Assembly (NCBI GenBank): GCA_947581635.1
Contig: CANPVE010000004.1
Span: 1 to 64,000, forward strand
Reading direction: 5' to 3'
Source: an uncultured Clostridia bacterium
GTDB taxonomy: Bacteria; Bacillota; Clostridia; Oscillospirales; Acutalibacteraceae
DNA: 64,000 nt
In this document: in pieces, positions 7,527 through 14,962 of the stretch
Position numbering within the stretch: the first letter of the stretch is position 1
How the letters are laid out: the number at the start of each line of letters is the position of its first letter
Position numbers and translations under genes: made by a program
Notes under the pieces: generated by a model
What the model was told of the DNA's origin: nothing
The model's database searches: none
Seen by the model: the letters and a program-made list of their open reading frames with translations, nothing else

Positions 7527-7940
7527 ATGATTGAATTAAATCAAAGACTCAAAAAGTTCAGAGAGACCGCAGGTCTCACACAGCAGCAAGTGGCGGACGT
7601 ATTGAACCTTGATCGCTCTACATATGCTTACTACGAGGCAGGTAAAACTACTCCTGACATCAAGTCGGTGAGCAAATTGGTAAAGATATTCAATGTAACT
7701 TATTACGATCTCGTCGGAGAGGAAGATCCTACCAAGACAGGCATTGGCGACGGTGAAGCGGAGTCGGATAATTCAGAGAAAATGAGAATTTATGAGCTTT
7801 CCAAGCTTGAGAAGCAGCTCATCATCAACTTCCGCGTACTTAATTCAAAGCAGCAGGAAGAAGTCGTCCAATCGTTGTGCGGTACAGTACGCGAGGATGG
7901 CAAGAAGGGCCGCAAAGGTTCTCAGGAGTCCGTCGAATAG
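7527..7940 (+). CDS. XRE-family transcriptional regulator
   Basis: This 137-residue regulator has an N-terminal lambda-repressor-type helix-turn-helix (about 1-60: RLKKFRETAGLTQQQVADVL, then STYAYYEAGKTTPDIKSV). An acidic linker and a C-terminal segment KLEKQLIINFRVLNSKQQEE of the kind seen in many Clostridia XRE proteins follow. The ATG at 7527 has AGGTGGTG 6 bp upstream; the longer frame from 7461 has no ribosome site. Two dyads and a promoter lie just upstream, so it may repress itself. Its regulon is unknown. A strong terminator follows at 7985. Confidence 0.9.
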   Translation: MIELNQRLKKFRETAGLTQQQVADVLNLDRSTYAYYEAGKTTPDIKSVSKLVKIFNVTYYDLVGEEDPTKTGIGDGEAESDNSEKMRIYELSKLEKQLIINFRVLNSKQQEEVVQSLCGTVREDGKKGRKGSQESVE

Positions 7941-7984
7941 ATTTTTCCAATTACATCTTGTATTTCCTTTCATTTTGACATAGT

Positions 7985-8034
7985 GACAAGCGGCTGGATG
8001 GCGCATGATGTGCCTCCGGCCGCTTGTCTTTTTA
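7985..8034 (+). terminator. Intrinsic terminator of the XRE gene
   Basis: A perfect 10-bp stem, GACAAGCGGC (7985-7994) and GCCGCTTGTC (8019-8028), has further pairing inside the loop and is followed by TTTTT. Confidence 0.9.
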
Positions 8035-8073
8035 TCCGTATTGTAACTCATATGGTTCCCTTAATTCTAAAAT

Positions 8074-8586
8074 TCAGTTTTCATGAATTCCATATTCTAA
8101 AATTTGCGCCATATTCACAATGATGCCATTCAGAAGTCCTGTAAGTGTCCCTACAGCAATCAAGGGTGGCAAAAGGGTAATTACACTCGCCGTGGAGGTT
8201 ACAAGCGCAGCAACCGCAACTTGCGCCGCCATATGTGCAGCTCCACCTGCCGCACTAACCCCAGCCGACGACAATCCAAATTTCGAGCACAACAAAGCCA
8301 TAACAGCGAAACTCAATACGCCGCCAGCCAACGAATACGGAAGAGCGCTCATTCCTGAAAAAAGCATCGAACACATTATAACCTTTGTCATCATTATCGA
8401 AAACGCGGTTTTATCAGACGGCAAAATTCTGAGTGCTAAAAGCACCGCAATATTGCCAAGTCCCAGCTTGATCCCTGATATAGGTGGAACAACCGGAATG
8501 AGATATTCCACATATCCCATCAGTATAGCAACAGTTGAAAGCAGTCCTGCAACGGCTGCATTTTTAGATTTACTCGGCGTCCGCAC
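8074..8586 (-). CDS. Gx transporter family membrane protein (heptaprenyl diphosphate synthase component I-like)
   Basis: This 170-residue integral membrane protein has about five hydrophobic segments. Family features are GYVEYLIPVVPPISGIKLGLGN near the N-terminus, the basis of the Gx name, and the SLAGGVLSFAVM and GLLNGIIVN segments. It is a small substrate-binding S-component-like membrane protein whose cargo is not established; the older name heptaprenyl diphosphate synthase component I is probably misleading. The start is GTG at 8586 with GGGAGGT 5 bp upstream. It lies 70 bp downstream of apbE on the same strand, and this pairing is common in Clostridia, which suggests a role in flavin or quinone-linked redox outside the membrane. 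Confidence 0.85.
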   Translation of the reverse strand: MRTPSKSKNAAVAGLLSTVAILMGYVEYLIPVVPPISGIKLGLGNIAVLLALRILPSDKTAFSIMMTKVIMCSMLFSGMSALPYSLAGGVLSFAVMALLCSKFGLSSAGVSAAGGAAHMAAQVAVAALVTSTASVITLLPPLIAVGTLTGLLNGIIVNMAQILEYGIHEN

Positions 8587-8656
8587 TTTTTACCTCCCGA
8601 TTAGAGCCTTATTATGCAATGCAACTTTATATATACTTTCTTAAACCAAATTCAGG

Positions 8657-9658
8657 CTACGGCACATACCTGAGTTCTTTTTTATCTGTGATAAATACTG
8701 CCTTTACATTCGGATAATTCCTCAGGACCCTCTCTCCCCCTTCATATCCCAATAGCATACATAAAGTGGAAAGAGCGTCACATTCTTCCGAACTCTCCCC
8801 GATTATCGTCACAGAGTACAATCCTGTATCACAGGGCATACCGTCGTGTGCATTTAGAATGTGATGATATATGATTCCGTCTTTCTCGAAATATCTCTGG
8901 TATACCCCGGAAGTCACGGCTGATTTGTCGCTTATTTCAATTACATCTGCGTTGGATTGCCCGAACGGCTCCTGTATGCCAACACGCCAGTCTGATCCAT
9001 CGGGCTTGTTTCCTATAACCATCACATTTCCACCCAAATCTATGATTGCCGATTTTACACCGCTGTCGCGAAGATACTCAGCCGCCTTGTCCGCCGTAAA
9101 TCCCTTAGCGACCGCCCCGAGATCTATTCCCATTCCATCGGGCAACCTCACGATGTTCCCGTCAAGCTGAATCTTGGTGTAATCTACCATCTGAACTGCT
9201 GATTCAAGCCGGGATTTTTCCGGAATCTCGCTGCTGTTTCCGCTGAAGTCCCAAAGCTGTTTGACGGGGTATATTGTTATGTCAAACGCTCCATCACTCA
9301 ACCTGCTGTATTCAAGCGAATGGGATATGAGCTGTGCGGTATCTGACGATACTTCAACAGGCTCGCCGCGACTGTGATTGATTTTGTATATATCGCTTCC
9401 GCTCACTGTGGCACTCAGCATATGCTCGCACCGATTGCACACGTCAAAGGCGCCGTCGACCAGTTTGCCTCCGTTTCCGCTCCAATCATACAATGTGACT
9501 GTGCATATTGTATCAAGCATAAATTCTGTGCGTGAAACAGGAGTTTTGCTCCTGGTAAACACAGCAATGAGCGCAACTGAGATGAACACAACCAATACGA
9601 TGGATACTATAACCGTAGCAGATGGGCGGGATATATTCTTAAATTTTTTCAACAACAT
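8657..9658 (-). CDS. apbE: FAD:protein FMN transferase (ApbE)
   Basis: This protein of about 333 residues transfers FMN from FAD to a threonine of target flavoproteins outside the membrane. One N-terminal membrane segment (about 14-36) anchors it. Family motifs are FMLDTICTVTLYDW, the SDGAFDITIYPV block, GMGIDLGAVAKGFTADKA, DLGGNVMVIGNKPDG and the metal-binding HHILNAHDG region. ATG at 9658 leaves only 2 bp to AAGGGA; the TTG two codons later (9652) has a better 8-bp gap and may be the real start. An in-frame ATG at 9691 lies inside a terminator hairpin and is unlikely. No substrate flavoprotein with an FMN-binding domain is seen in the window. Confidence 0.93.
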   Translation of the reverse strand: MLLKKFKNISRPSATVIVSIVLVVFISVALIAVFTRSKTPVSRTEFMLDTICTVTLYDWSGNGGKLVDGAFDVCNRCEHMLSATVSGSDIYKINHSRGEPVEVSSDTAQLISHSLEYSRLSDGAFDITIYPVKQLWDFSGNSSEIPEKSRLESAVQMVDYTKIQLDGNIVRLPDGMGIDLGAVAKGFTADKAAEYLRDSGVKSAIIDLGGNVMVIGNKPDGSDWRVGIQEPFGQSNADVIEISDKSAVTSGVYQRYFEKDGIIYHHILNAHDGMPCDTGLYSVTIIGESSEECDALSTLCMLLGYEGGERVLRNYPNVKAVFITDKKELRYVP

Positions 9659-9670
9659 CGTCCCTTGCAA

Positions 9671-9720
9671 AAAATAAAAATCCGCAGGCATCGGGGAGAA
9701 TTTTCCCTATACCTACGGAC
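9671..9720 (-). terminator. Intrinsic terminator of the second XRE gene
   Basis: An imperfect stem (CCGCAGGCAT at 9682-9691 against CCTACGG and inner GGGGAG/TTCCC pairings up to 9718) is followed on the minus strand by a T-rich run (complement of 9671-9680). It lies between the XRE stop and apbE. Confidence 0.7.
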
Positions 9721-9756
9721 AAAATTATACCATAAATTATGAGGCAGCGCAACCAA

Positions 9757-10041
9757 TTATACTCTGCTTTTATACCTTACCTTATCATTGACAAGACTAT
9801 CTCTATACAATTCGTCGATGCTCACACCCAAAGCGTCCGCAAAAATCTGAACTTCGTAATCATACACCGAGCGAAGCTGATTCTCTATCTTGCTTATAGT
9901 AGCCACCGAACGCTTGAGATTTCTCTCGCGGCAAAGTTCACTCAGCTTGGTTTGAGATATTCTTCTCTCGCTTCTGATTTTTTTGAGCCTCGGACCTATT
10001 ACATTCAACACACCTTTTTCATCGTTATCGATATAATACAT
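9757..10041 (-). CDS. Small XRE-family regulator
   Basis: This 94-residue protein is almost entirely one helix-turn-helix domain: GPRLKKIRSERRISQTKLSE, then ATISKIENQLRSV, then the closing helix FADALGVSIDELYRDS. The ATG at 10041 has AAAGGAT about 10 bp upstream; the GTG at 10062 would only add seven poor residues. No C-terminal sensing domain is present, so it is a DNA-binding switch that would rely on partner proteins or dimerisation. It is alone between two intergenic regions, and its targets are unknown. Inverted repeats in the AT-rich region upstream (10168-10220) may be its operators. Confidence 0.88.
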   Translation of the reverse strand: MYYIDNDEKGVLNVIGPRLKKIRSERRISQTKLSELCRERNLKRSVATISKIENQLRSVYDYEVQIFADALGVSIDELYRDSLVNDKVRYKSRV

Positions 10042-10793
10042 AATTGACTTATCCTTTCCCACGCAGTGGCTTCACTGTTACCTTAAACAACCCTACTAAA
10101 ACAAAAGATGCATTTGAGTGAATAAAGGAAATTTAATTGAATAAATAATTTGGCAAACACAGTCTAAATTACTTACAGTAATAAATTCATACCAAATAGT
10201 AACTCATAAATTTGTATGAACATACATTATAATTCTGTAATAATATGTACCGACCGTTTTTAATTCTAACATTTTTCACACATTATGTCAAGTGCTAATA
10301 TCCATAAAACAACGGTTTTTTGGGATTTTTTATGTTTTTACAAATTAGAAAACGCGCAAATAATATCAGTTAAAAATAATATTTTCTATATAATAATCCA
10401 AATATCCATTTAACATCAATTTTACATTTCCTAAAAATTCCGACATAATTCACTAAAAATCGTGCATTTTAACAATAAAGGTTTCATTCTCAAACTATGG
10501 TTAATTGCTAATTTTTCCTTTGATTTTATAAGGCTTATCCGATGTAATTTTACAATTTGTAAAATTATATGTATCTAAAAAATACATTTTTAATGATAAT
10601 AAATGTGTCGCAAGGTAAAAAATAAATTATATTATTTAATAAAAATTAATTTTTTTAATTTTTTGTTAGAATCAATAAAACAGTTTAAATCGAAGTGAAG
10701 TATAATCACACATATTTCTCCTGACGAGTATTAGATAAAAACATTATCCTCAAATAATACTAATTCTGAATTAATTATGAATTTATGTTGAAC
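10042..10793. other. AT-rich gene-free region
   Basis: About 750 bp hold no credible gene. The stretch 10300-10700 is markedly richer in A and T than anything else in the window. Visible structure: ATTACT-TAC-AGTAAT (10168-10182), and TTCATAC (10186-10192) opposite GTATGAA (10214-10220). These lie upstream of the minus-strand XRE gene and could be operators. A promoter for the next plus-strand gene lies at the right end. No tRNA or known riboswitch was recognised. Confidence 0.6.
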
Positions 10794-10821
10794 TTGACGC
10801 TCAATTGTTATACAATATAAA
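10794..10821 (+). promoter_or_regulatory. Promoter of the MurL-like gene
   Basis: TTGACG (10794-10799) and TATAAA (10816-10821) are 16 bp apart, placing the transcript start a few bases before the GAGGAG ribosome site at 10835-10840. Confidence 0.65.
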
Positions 10822-10849
10822 GAGACTATTTAGCGAGGAGATTTGTATT

Positions 10850-12235
10850 TTGAATTACTGCGAGCTTATTGAAAAATATCCCGAATTTATATACCACGGC
10901 TTTGACATAGTGCCTGAATCCCGCGGTGTAAAGATCGTCTATAATTTTGAGACTGTAGGTCTCACCGAGTTTCATCCATACTGGGTTGTTCCCGGCAGCG
11001 CAATCGACTTGGAGGACGACGCCATGGTTGAATTTATCTTTTCGATAGGAATGGTGGAGTTAATCAGCTATTGGAAAGCAACCTGTTCACCGTCGGTAAA
11101 AGTAGAATGTAGTTACATGAGTGAGACTCAGAAAAAATGGTGGAAGAAGCTGTATTTCAATGGACTGGGTGAATTCTTCTACACAAACGGGATTGAAACG
11201 GATATTGACAGCTTTATGCATATTGATTCACAGTCTGAGTCGCAGGTCGAAAAGCGTGCAATTACGCATGACAAAGAACTCTCAGGCTGTATGATACCAG
11301 TCGGCGGGGGCAAGGATTCAATAGTTACACTGCATATACTGTCGCTCACAAATCAAAAGGACAATATGTGCTTTATGATGAATCATCGCAATTCAGCTTT
11401 TGCTTCGGCTTTGCTGTCAGGCTATAAGCCCGAGAACATATACAAACCACACCGTTATCTCGACAGGACAATAGTAGAGCTTAACAACAGAGGCTTTCTC
11501 AACGGTCACACCCCACTATCCGCTCTGATTGCTTTCGCAGCGTCTATGGCTGCTTATCTGAACGGAAAGAAATATGTCGTGCTCTCGAATGAATCCAGTG
11601 CAAATGAATCCTCTGTGACCGGCAGCAACATAAATCATCAGTACTCCAAAAGCTTTGAATTCGAGCGGGACTTTTCGGATTATCTGCGAGACTACATTCC
11701 ATGCGGCGTTCAGTATTTCAGCTTGCTGCGCCCACTCACCGAGTATCAAATAGCAAAGATATTTTCCGGTTTGCGGGAATATCATGAGGTATTCAGAAGC
11801 TGTAACGCTGGTAATGCGGGAAAAAATTTCGACACATGGTGTCTCGACTGCTCGAAATGTCTGTTTGTAGCTGTGATACTTTCGCCCTTCCTCTCCGACG
11901 ACGAAATTAAGGAGATATTCAGAATAAATTTGCTGGATTCCAAGAGTGAGAAAATGCAGAAATATTTTGAACAACTTATCGGTATGCACGAATCCAAACC
12001 GTTTGAATGCGTAGGCAGCGTGAACGAGATAAATTTTGCACTCTGTCGAGCGATAGATAAGCGCAAAAAAGAGGGAACCAAACTGCCCTACCTGCTCGAA
12101 TACTACGCCAACACCCCTGCATATGCTCAACACAAGGATGCCCCTGACATCTATTCAAACTATTTCGACGAGGCGAATCTAATTCCAGATGACATTAAAC
12201 ATTACGTCGTAAAAGTCTGTTTAGCTTCCGAGTAA
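10850..12235 (+). CDS. MurL-like protein, candidate UDP-MurNAc-L-Ala-L-Glu epimerase
   Basis: This 461-residue protein has a PP-loop-like nucleotide-binding motif IPVGGGKDSIVTLHIL (about 149-164) and a second conserved block VVLSNESSANES...NINHQYSKSFEFE (about 243-268). A cysteine pair, WCLDCSKCLF, follows near 345. This combination recalls MurL of Xanthomonas, which epimerises the terminal L-Glu of UDP-MurNAc-L-Ala-L-Glu to D-Glu with ATP. The assignment is from motif memory, not a search; a generic PP-loop ATPase is the alternative. The start is TTG at 10850 with GAGGAG 9 bp upstream, not the earlier TTG at 10805. A lipoprotein deacetylase follows after 35 bp, probably in the same transcript, so a cell-wall role would fit. 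Firmicutes normally make D-Glu with MurI. Confidence 0.6.
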   Translation: MNYCELIEKYPEFIYHGFDIVPESRGVKIVYNFETVGLTEFHPYWVVPGSAIDLEDDAMVEFIFSIGMVELISYWKATCSPSVKVECSYMSETQKKWWKKLYFNGLGEFFYTNGIETDIDSFMHIDSQSESQVEKRAITHDKELSGCMIPVGGGKDSIVTLHILSLTNQKDNMCFMMNHRNSAFASALLSGYKPENIYKPHRYLDRTIVELNNRGFLNGHTPLSALIAFAASMAAYLNGKKYVVLSNESSANESSVTGSNINHQYSKSFEFERDFSDYLRDYIPCGVQYFSLLRPLTEYQIAKIFSGLREYHEVFRSCNAGNAGKNFDTWCLDCSKCLFVAVILSPFLSDDEIKEIFRINLLDSKSEKMQKYFEQLIGMHESKPFECVGSVNEINFALCRAIDKRKKEGTKLPYLLEYYANTPAYAQHKDAPDIYSNYFDEANLIPDDIKHYVVKVCLASE

Positions 12236-12270
12236 AGAGACAGCAAGTAGTCTTATTTTAAAACAAAGCA

Positions 12271-13506
12271 GTGAATTTTAAGATGTTTATTAAATTACGC
12301 ACAAATTTAATTATAACTGTTCTGTTGTTGACTTTATTTTCGCTTGCAGCGTGTAGTCGTGGAGGTGACGTGTCACCAGATGTGTCGCCATCTGATATTT
12401 CTGATAAGAAGCAGATCACAGCTGAGGAAGTGTCACTTAGTGACACTTCAATACAATTGGGAAAGGGTATAACCTCGCAATTGACAGCAGAGGGCGGAAA
12501 AAATATATCATGGAGCAGTTCAGATACATCAATTGCCACAGTCGACAACGGGCTTATAAGGGGCGAGAATGTTGGAAACTGCGTTGTGACAGCATATAAT
12601 GACAGCGGCAGTTCAGCAAAGTGCCAGGTTGAAGTAAAGAAAACGTGCTATCTCACATTCGACGATGGCCCTAACGACTCCACTCCTCTCATACTTGAAG
12701 TACTCAAAGAAAATGACGTTCACGCCACTTTTTTTGTGGTCAGCTCCAATTCGCTTGAATTTACAAAACAGATGCATGAGCAAGGCTGCCTTGTCGGAAT
12801 TCACACATACAGCCACAAGTATGAATACTGCTACCGCTCGTACTACTCCTATTACTATGGTGTGGAGCTTATGGCGCGTCGTGTGGAAAACTACACAGGT
12901 GTACGTCCAAATATTATACGATTCCCCGGCGGAACACACAATGCAGTAAGCGACCCGTTGCTCATGCAAAGAGTGGCAAACGGGGCAAAAGATTTAGGCT
13001 ATCGCGCGTTCGACTGGACAGCCACCTCGGGAGACACCTCGCAGAACTCTGCCTCCGCCGAATTCTCAATAGAAAATATAAAAAAGAGCTGCACTGAGGA
13101 CGTTGAAATTGTGCTTATGCACGACAAAGCATTCAATGCAAAGGCGCTCAGAACCATTATTCCCTATTTGCGCGAACAGGGATATGTATTTGAGACATTG
13201 GATAAGTATCCCGAATACAGCTATACCATACCGACGCGGTACAGCAGAAAAAATAAACTCATTCCTTCAGTGTCAGTCGGAATAGGTATGACATCGGCAA
13301 AAATTAAGATAGGTGAACAAATAACGCTTGCGGCACGAATGCAGCCGTCCAATTCCACCGACTATATAAGATGGGAAAGCTCTGACACATCAATAGCCGA
13401 GGTTATGCCAAACGGAAGGGTGGAAGGCATAAGCCAAGGTAATGTCGAAATATATGCCATAACTTCAAGCGGGAAGAAAGCAGTTTCCCGCGTTAGCGTC
13501 ATCTGA
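12271..13506 (+). CDS. Lipoprotein polysaccharide deacetylase flanked by Big_2 domains
   Basis: This 411-residue predicted lipoprotein would remove N-acetyl or O-acetyl groups from an extracellular polysaccharide or peptidoglycan. A signal sequence ends in the lipobox SLAAC with lipid-bearing Cys28. A Big_2 immunoglobulin-like domain (about 50-122, ISWSSSDTSIATVDNG) comes first, then a NodB deacetylase domain (about 128-315), then a second Big_2 domain (about 330-411, IRWESSDTSIAEV). The NodB motifs are intact: YLTFDDGPN, metal-binding HTYSH, RFPGG, DWTATSGD and VLMHD. The start is GTG at 12271 or ATG at 12283; the ribosome site is weak, which fits translational coupling to the gene 35 bp upstream. 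It ends at a bidirectional terminator. Confidence 0.9.
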   Translation: MNFKMFIKLRTNLIITVLLLTLFSLAACSRGGDVSPDVSPSDISDKKQITAEEVSLSDTSIQLGKGITSQLTAEGGKNISWSSSDTSIATVDNGLIRGENVGNCVVTAYNDSGSSAKCQVEVKKTCYLTFDDGPNDSTPLILEVLKENDVHATFFVVSSNSLEFTKQMHEQGCLVGIHTYSHKYEYCYRSYYSYYYGVELMARRVENYTGVRPNIIRFPGGTHNAVSDPLLMQRVANGAKDLGYRAFDWTATSGDTSQNSASAEFSIENIKKSCTEDVEIVLMHDKAFNAKALRTIIPYLREQGYVFETLDKYPEYSYTIPTRYSRKNKLIPSVSVGIGMTSAKIKIGEQITLAARMQPSNSTDYIRWESSDTSIAEVMPNGRVEGISQGNVEIYAITSSGKKAVSRVSVI

Positions 13507-13515
13507 AACAAAAAA

Positions 13516-13560
13516 CCTGTCAATGCGGTTGTTAAAACCACATTGACAGGCAATTTTTAT
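13516..13560. terminator. Bidirectional terminator between deacetylase and folC
   Basis: A 15-bp stem with one mismatch (13516-13530 with 13536-13550) has A runs before it and T runs after it. It therefore serves both convergent genes. Confidence 0.9.
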
Positions 13561-13567
13561 TATTGAA

Positions 13568-14866
13568 TTACAGCGATCCAACCAAATCAATGAGTATGGG
13601 GCGAATTTCCGACGCGAGGTAGAGCGAACCGCATACCACAACGGCTGAAGCTTCGTCGACCATGCCCACGGCACGTTCGGCGGCCTTTTTCAAATTTTCC
13701 ATAGGTTTCACACAAACCCCCTCATTCGCGTATTGAGCCGCACATTCGGCCAATTTCTTCGCGCTCAGTGCGCGGGGATTGTTGGGGGATACTGTAAATA
13801 CCATTTCAAAACGCGGGATTATCTTTGACAAAGCCTCGTCATAAGATTTGTCGCGCAACATTCCCATAATTCCTATTACGCTCCGTCCGTCAAGCAGTGT
13901 ATCAATTGACTTACAGAGCGCATCTATTCCGTCGGGATTATGCGCCCCGTCCACAATAACCAGAGGATTGCGCGATATTATCTCAAATCGTGCGGGAATA
14001 CGCGCCGACGCTATTCCGTTTGAGATATTTTCCTCCCTTATTTCAAGACCACGCTCATTTATAACTCGCGCGGCATTCACGGCCGTAACTGCATTTTCTA
14101 TCTGATGAGGTCCGGCAAGCGGTATCATGAGGCGTGTATCCCCATAATATACATGATTTACTGTCGGAGTCATGGAATGTACCTCGACCGCGTCGGTGGT
14201 GCATATGGTGAGAGCGCTGTTCATCTCGGCACATTTATTCGCTATAACGCTTACCACTTCATCTTTCTGATTTGGAGCGAGCACCGTGGGACAGTTCTGC
14301 TTAATGATGCCGGCCTTCTCCCCCGCTATCTTCTCCAAAGTGTCACCAAGGATATCGGTGTGATCCATAGAGATTTTCGTTATAACCGAACAAATCGGCT
14401 GCTTTACGATATTTGTTGAGTCCATTCTGCCGCCCAATCCGCACTCCAACACAACCACTCTGCATTCCCTTTGTGCAAACCACATCAGCGCCACAGCCGT
14501 AATTAATTCAAATTGTGTGAGACAGCAGCCTGATTTGGACAGAATATCGTTAACTGTGCTGACCTTTGTCATTATTTCCGCGAATTCATCTTCGGTTATC
14601 ATGTTGCCGTTAATCATAAATCTCTCGCGAAAATCCAGAACATACGGCGATGTGAAAAGTCCAGTCCTGTATCCTTCGCAGGACAAAATAGAAGCTATCA
14701 TTGTACTGACCGAGCCTTTGCCGTTCGTTCCCGCAACGTGTACGAATTTAAGCTTGTCCTGCGGGTTGCCTAAGTAAGCCATCATTTTCGTTATTCGCTG
14801 CAAGCCCGGCTTAATGCCGAATCGCTCCATATTATCTATGTAGGCTCTTGCCTCCGTATAGTCCAC
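13568..14866 (-). CDS. folC: Folylpolyglutamate synthase / dihydrofolate synthase
   Basis: This 432-residue Mur-ligase-family enzyme adds glutamate to dihydropteroate and to folates using ATP. Motifs are the folate-binding segment FGIKPGLQRITKMMAYLGNP, the P-loop HVAGTNGKGSV, TSPYVLDFRERF, CGLGGRMDSTN with the metal ligands, and the carbamylated-lysine region EKAGIIK; IVDGAHNPDG marks the C-terminal domain. The GTG at 14866 is chosen because CGAGGTG lies 5 bp upstream and the family begins with YTEARAYID. The longer frame from 14932 runs through a 15-bp hairpin. It lies downstream of valS on the same strand with 96 bp between, and ends at a strong bidirectional terminator. Confidence 0.94.
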   Translation of the reverse strand: MDYTEARAYIDNMERFGIKPGLQRITKMMAYLGNPQDKLKFVHVAGTNGKGSVSTMIASILSCEGYRTGLFTSPYVLDFRERFMINGNMITEDEFAEIMTKVSTVNDILSKSGCCLTQFELITAVALMWFAQRECRVVVLECGLGGRMDSTNIVKQPICSVITKISMDHTDILGDTLEKIAGEKAGIIKQNCPTVLAPNQKDEVVSVIANKCAEMNSALTICTTDAVEVHSMTPTVNHVYYGDTRLMIPLAGPHQIENAVTAVNAARVINERGLEIREENISNGIASARIPARFEIISRNPLVIVDGAHNPDGIDALCKSIDTLLDGRSVIGIMGMLRDKSYDEALSKIIPRFEMVFTVSPNNPRALSAKKLAECAAQYANEGVCVKPMENLKKAAERAVGMVDEASAVVVCGSLYLASEIRPILIDLVGSL

Positions 14867-14890
14867 AAAAACACCTCGGTTTACGGAACT

Positions 14891-14928
14891 GTTCCTACAC
14901 TGTGCGCAGATTTGCACAGTATAGGAAC
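14891..14928 (-). other. Long hairpin in the folC leader
   Basis: A 15-bp inverted repeat with one mismatch (14891-14905 and 14914-14928) surrounds an 8-base loop between the valS stop and the folC start. No T run follows, so it is not a standard terminator. It may be an RNA-processing site, an mRNA stabiliser or a controller of folC translation. Confidence 0.55.
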
Positions 14929-14962
14929 GCACCGCTACTAACTGTTTGCAATATATTTTAAT

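Noticed and set aside
9658..9691. Upstream ATG that would extend ApbE by 11 residues
   Set aside because: It lies inside the terminator hairpin of the upstream XRE gene and has no ribosome site.
10247..10257. GTACCGACCGT shared with 40866-40876 before the LytTR gene
   Set aside because: An 11-bp match between two places in 64 kb is expected many times by chance, and nothing around the first site suggests LytTR control.
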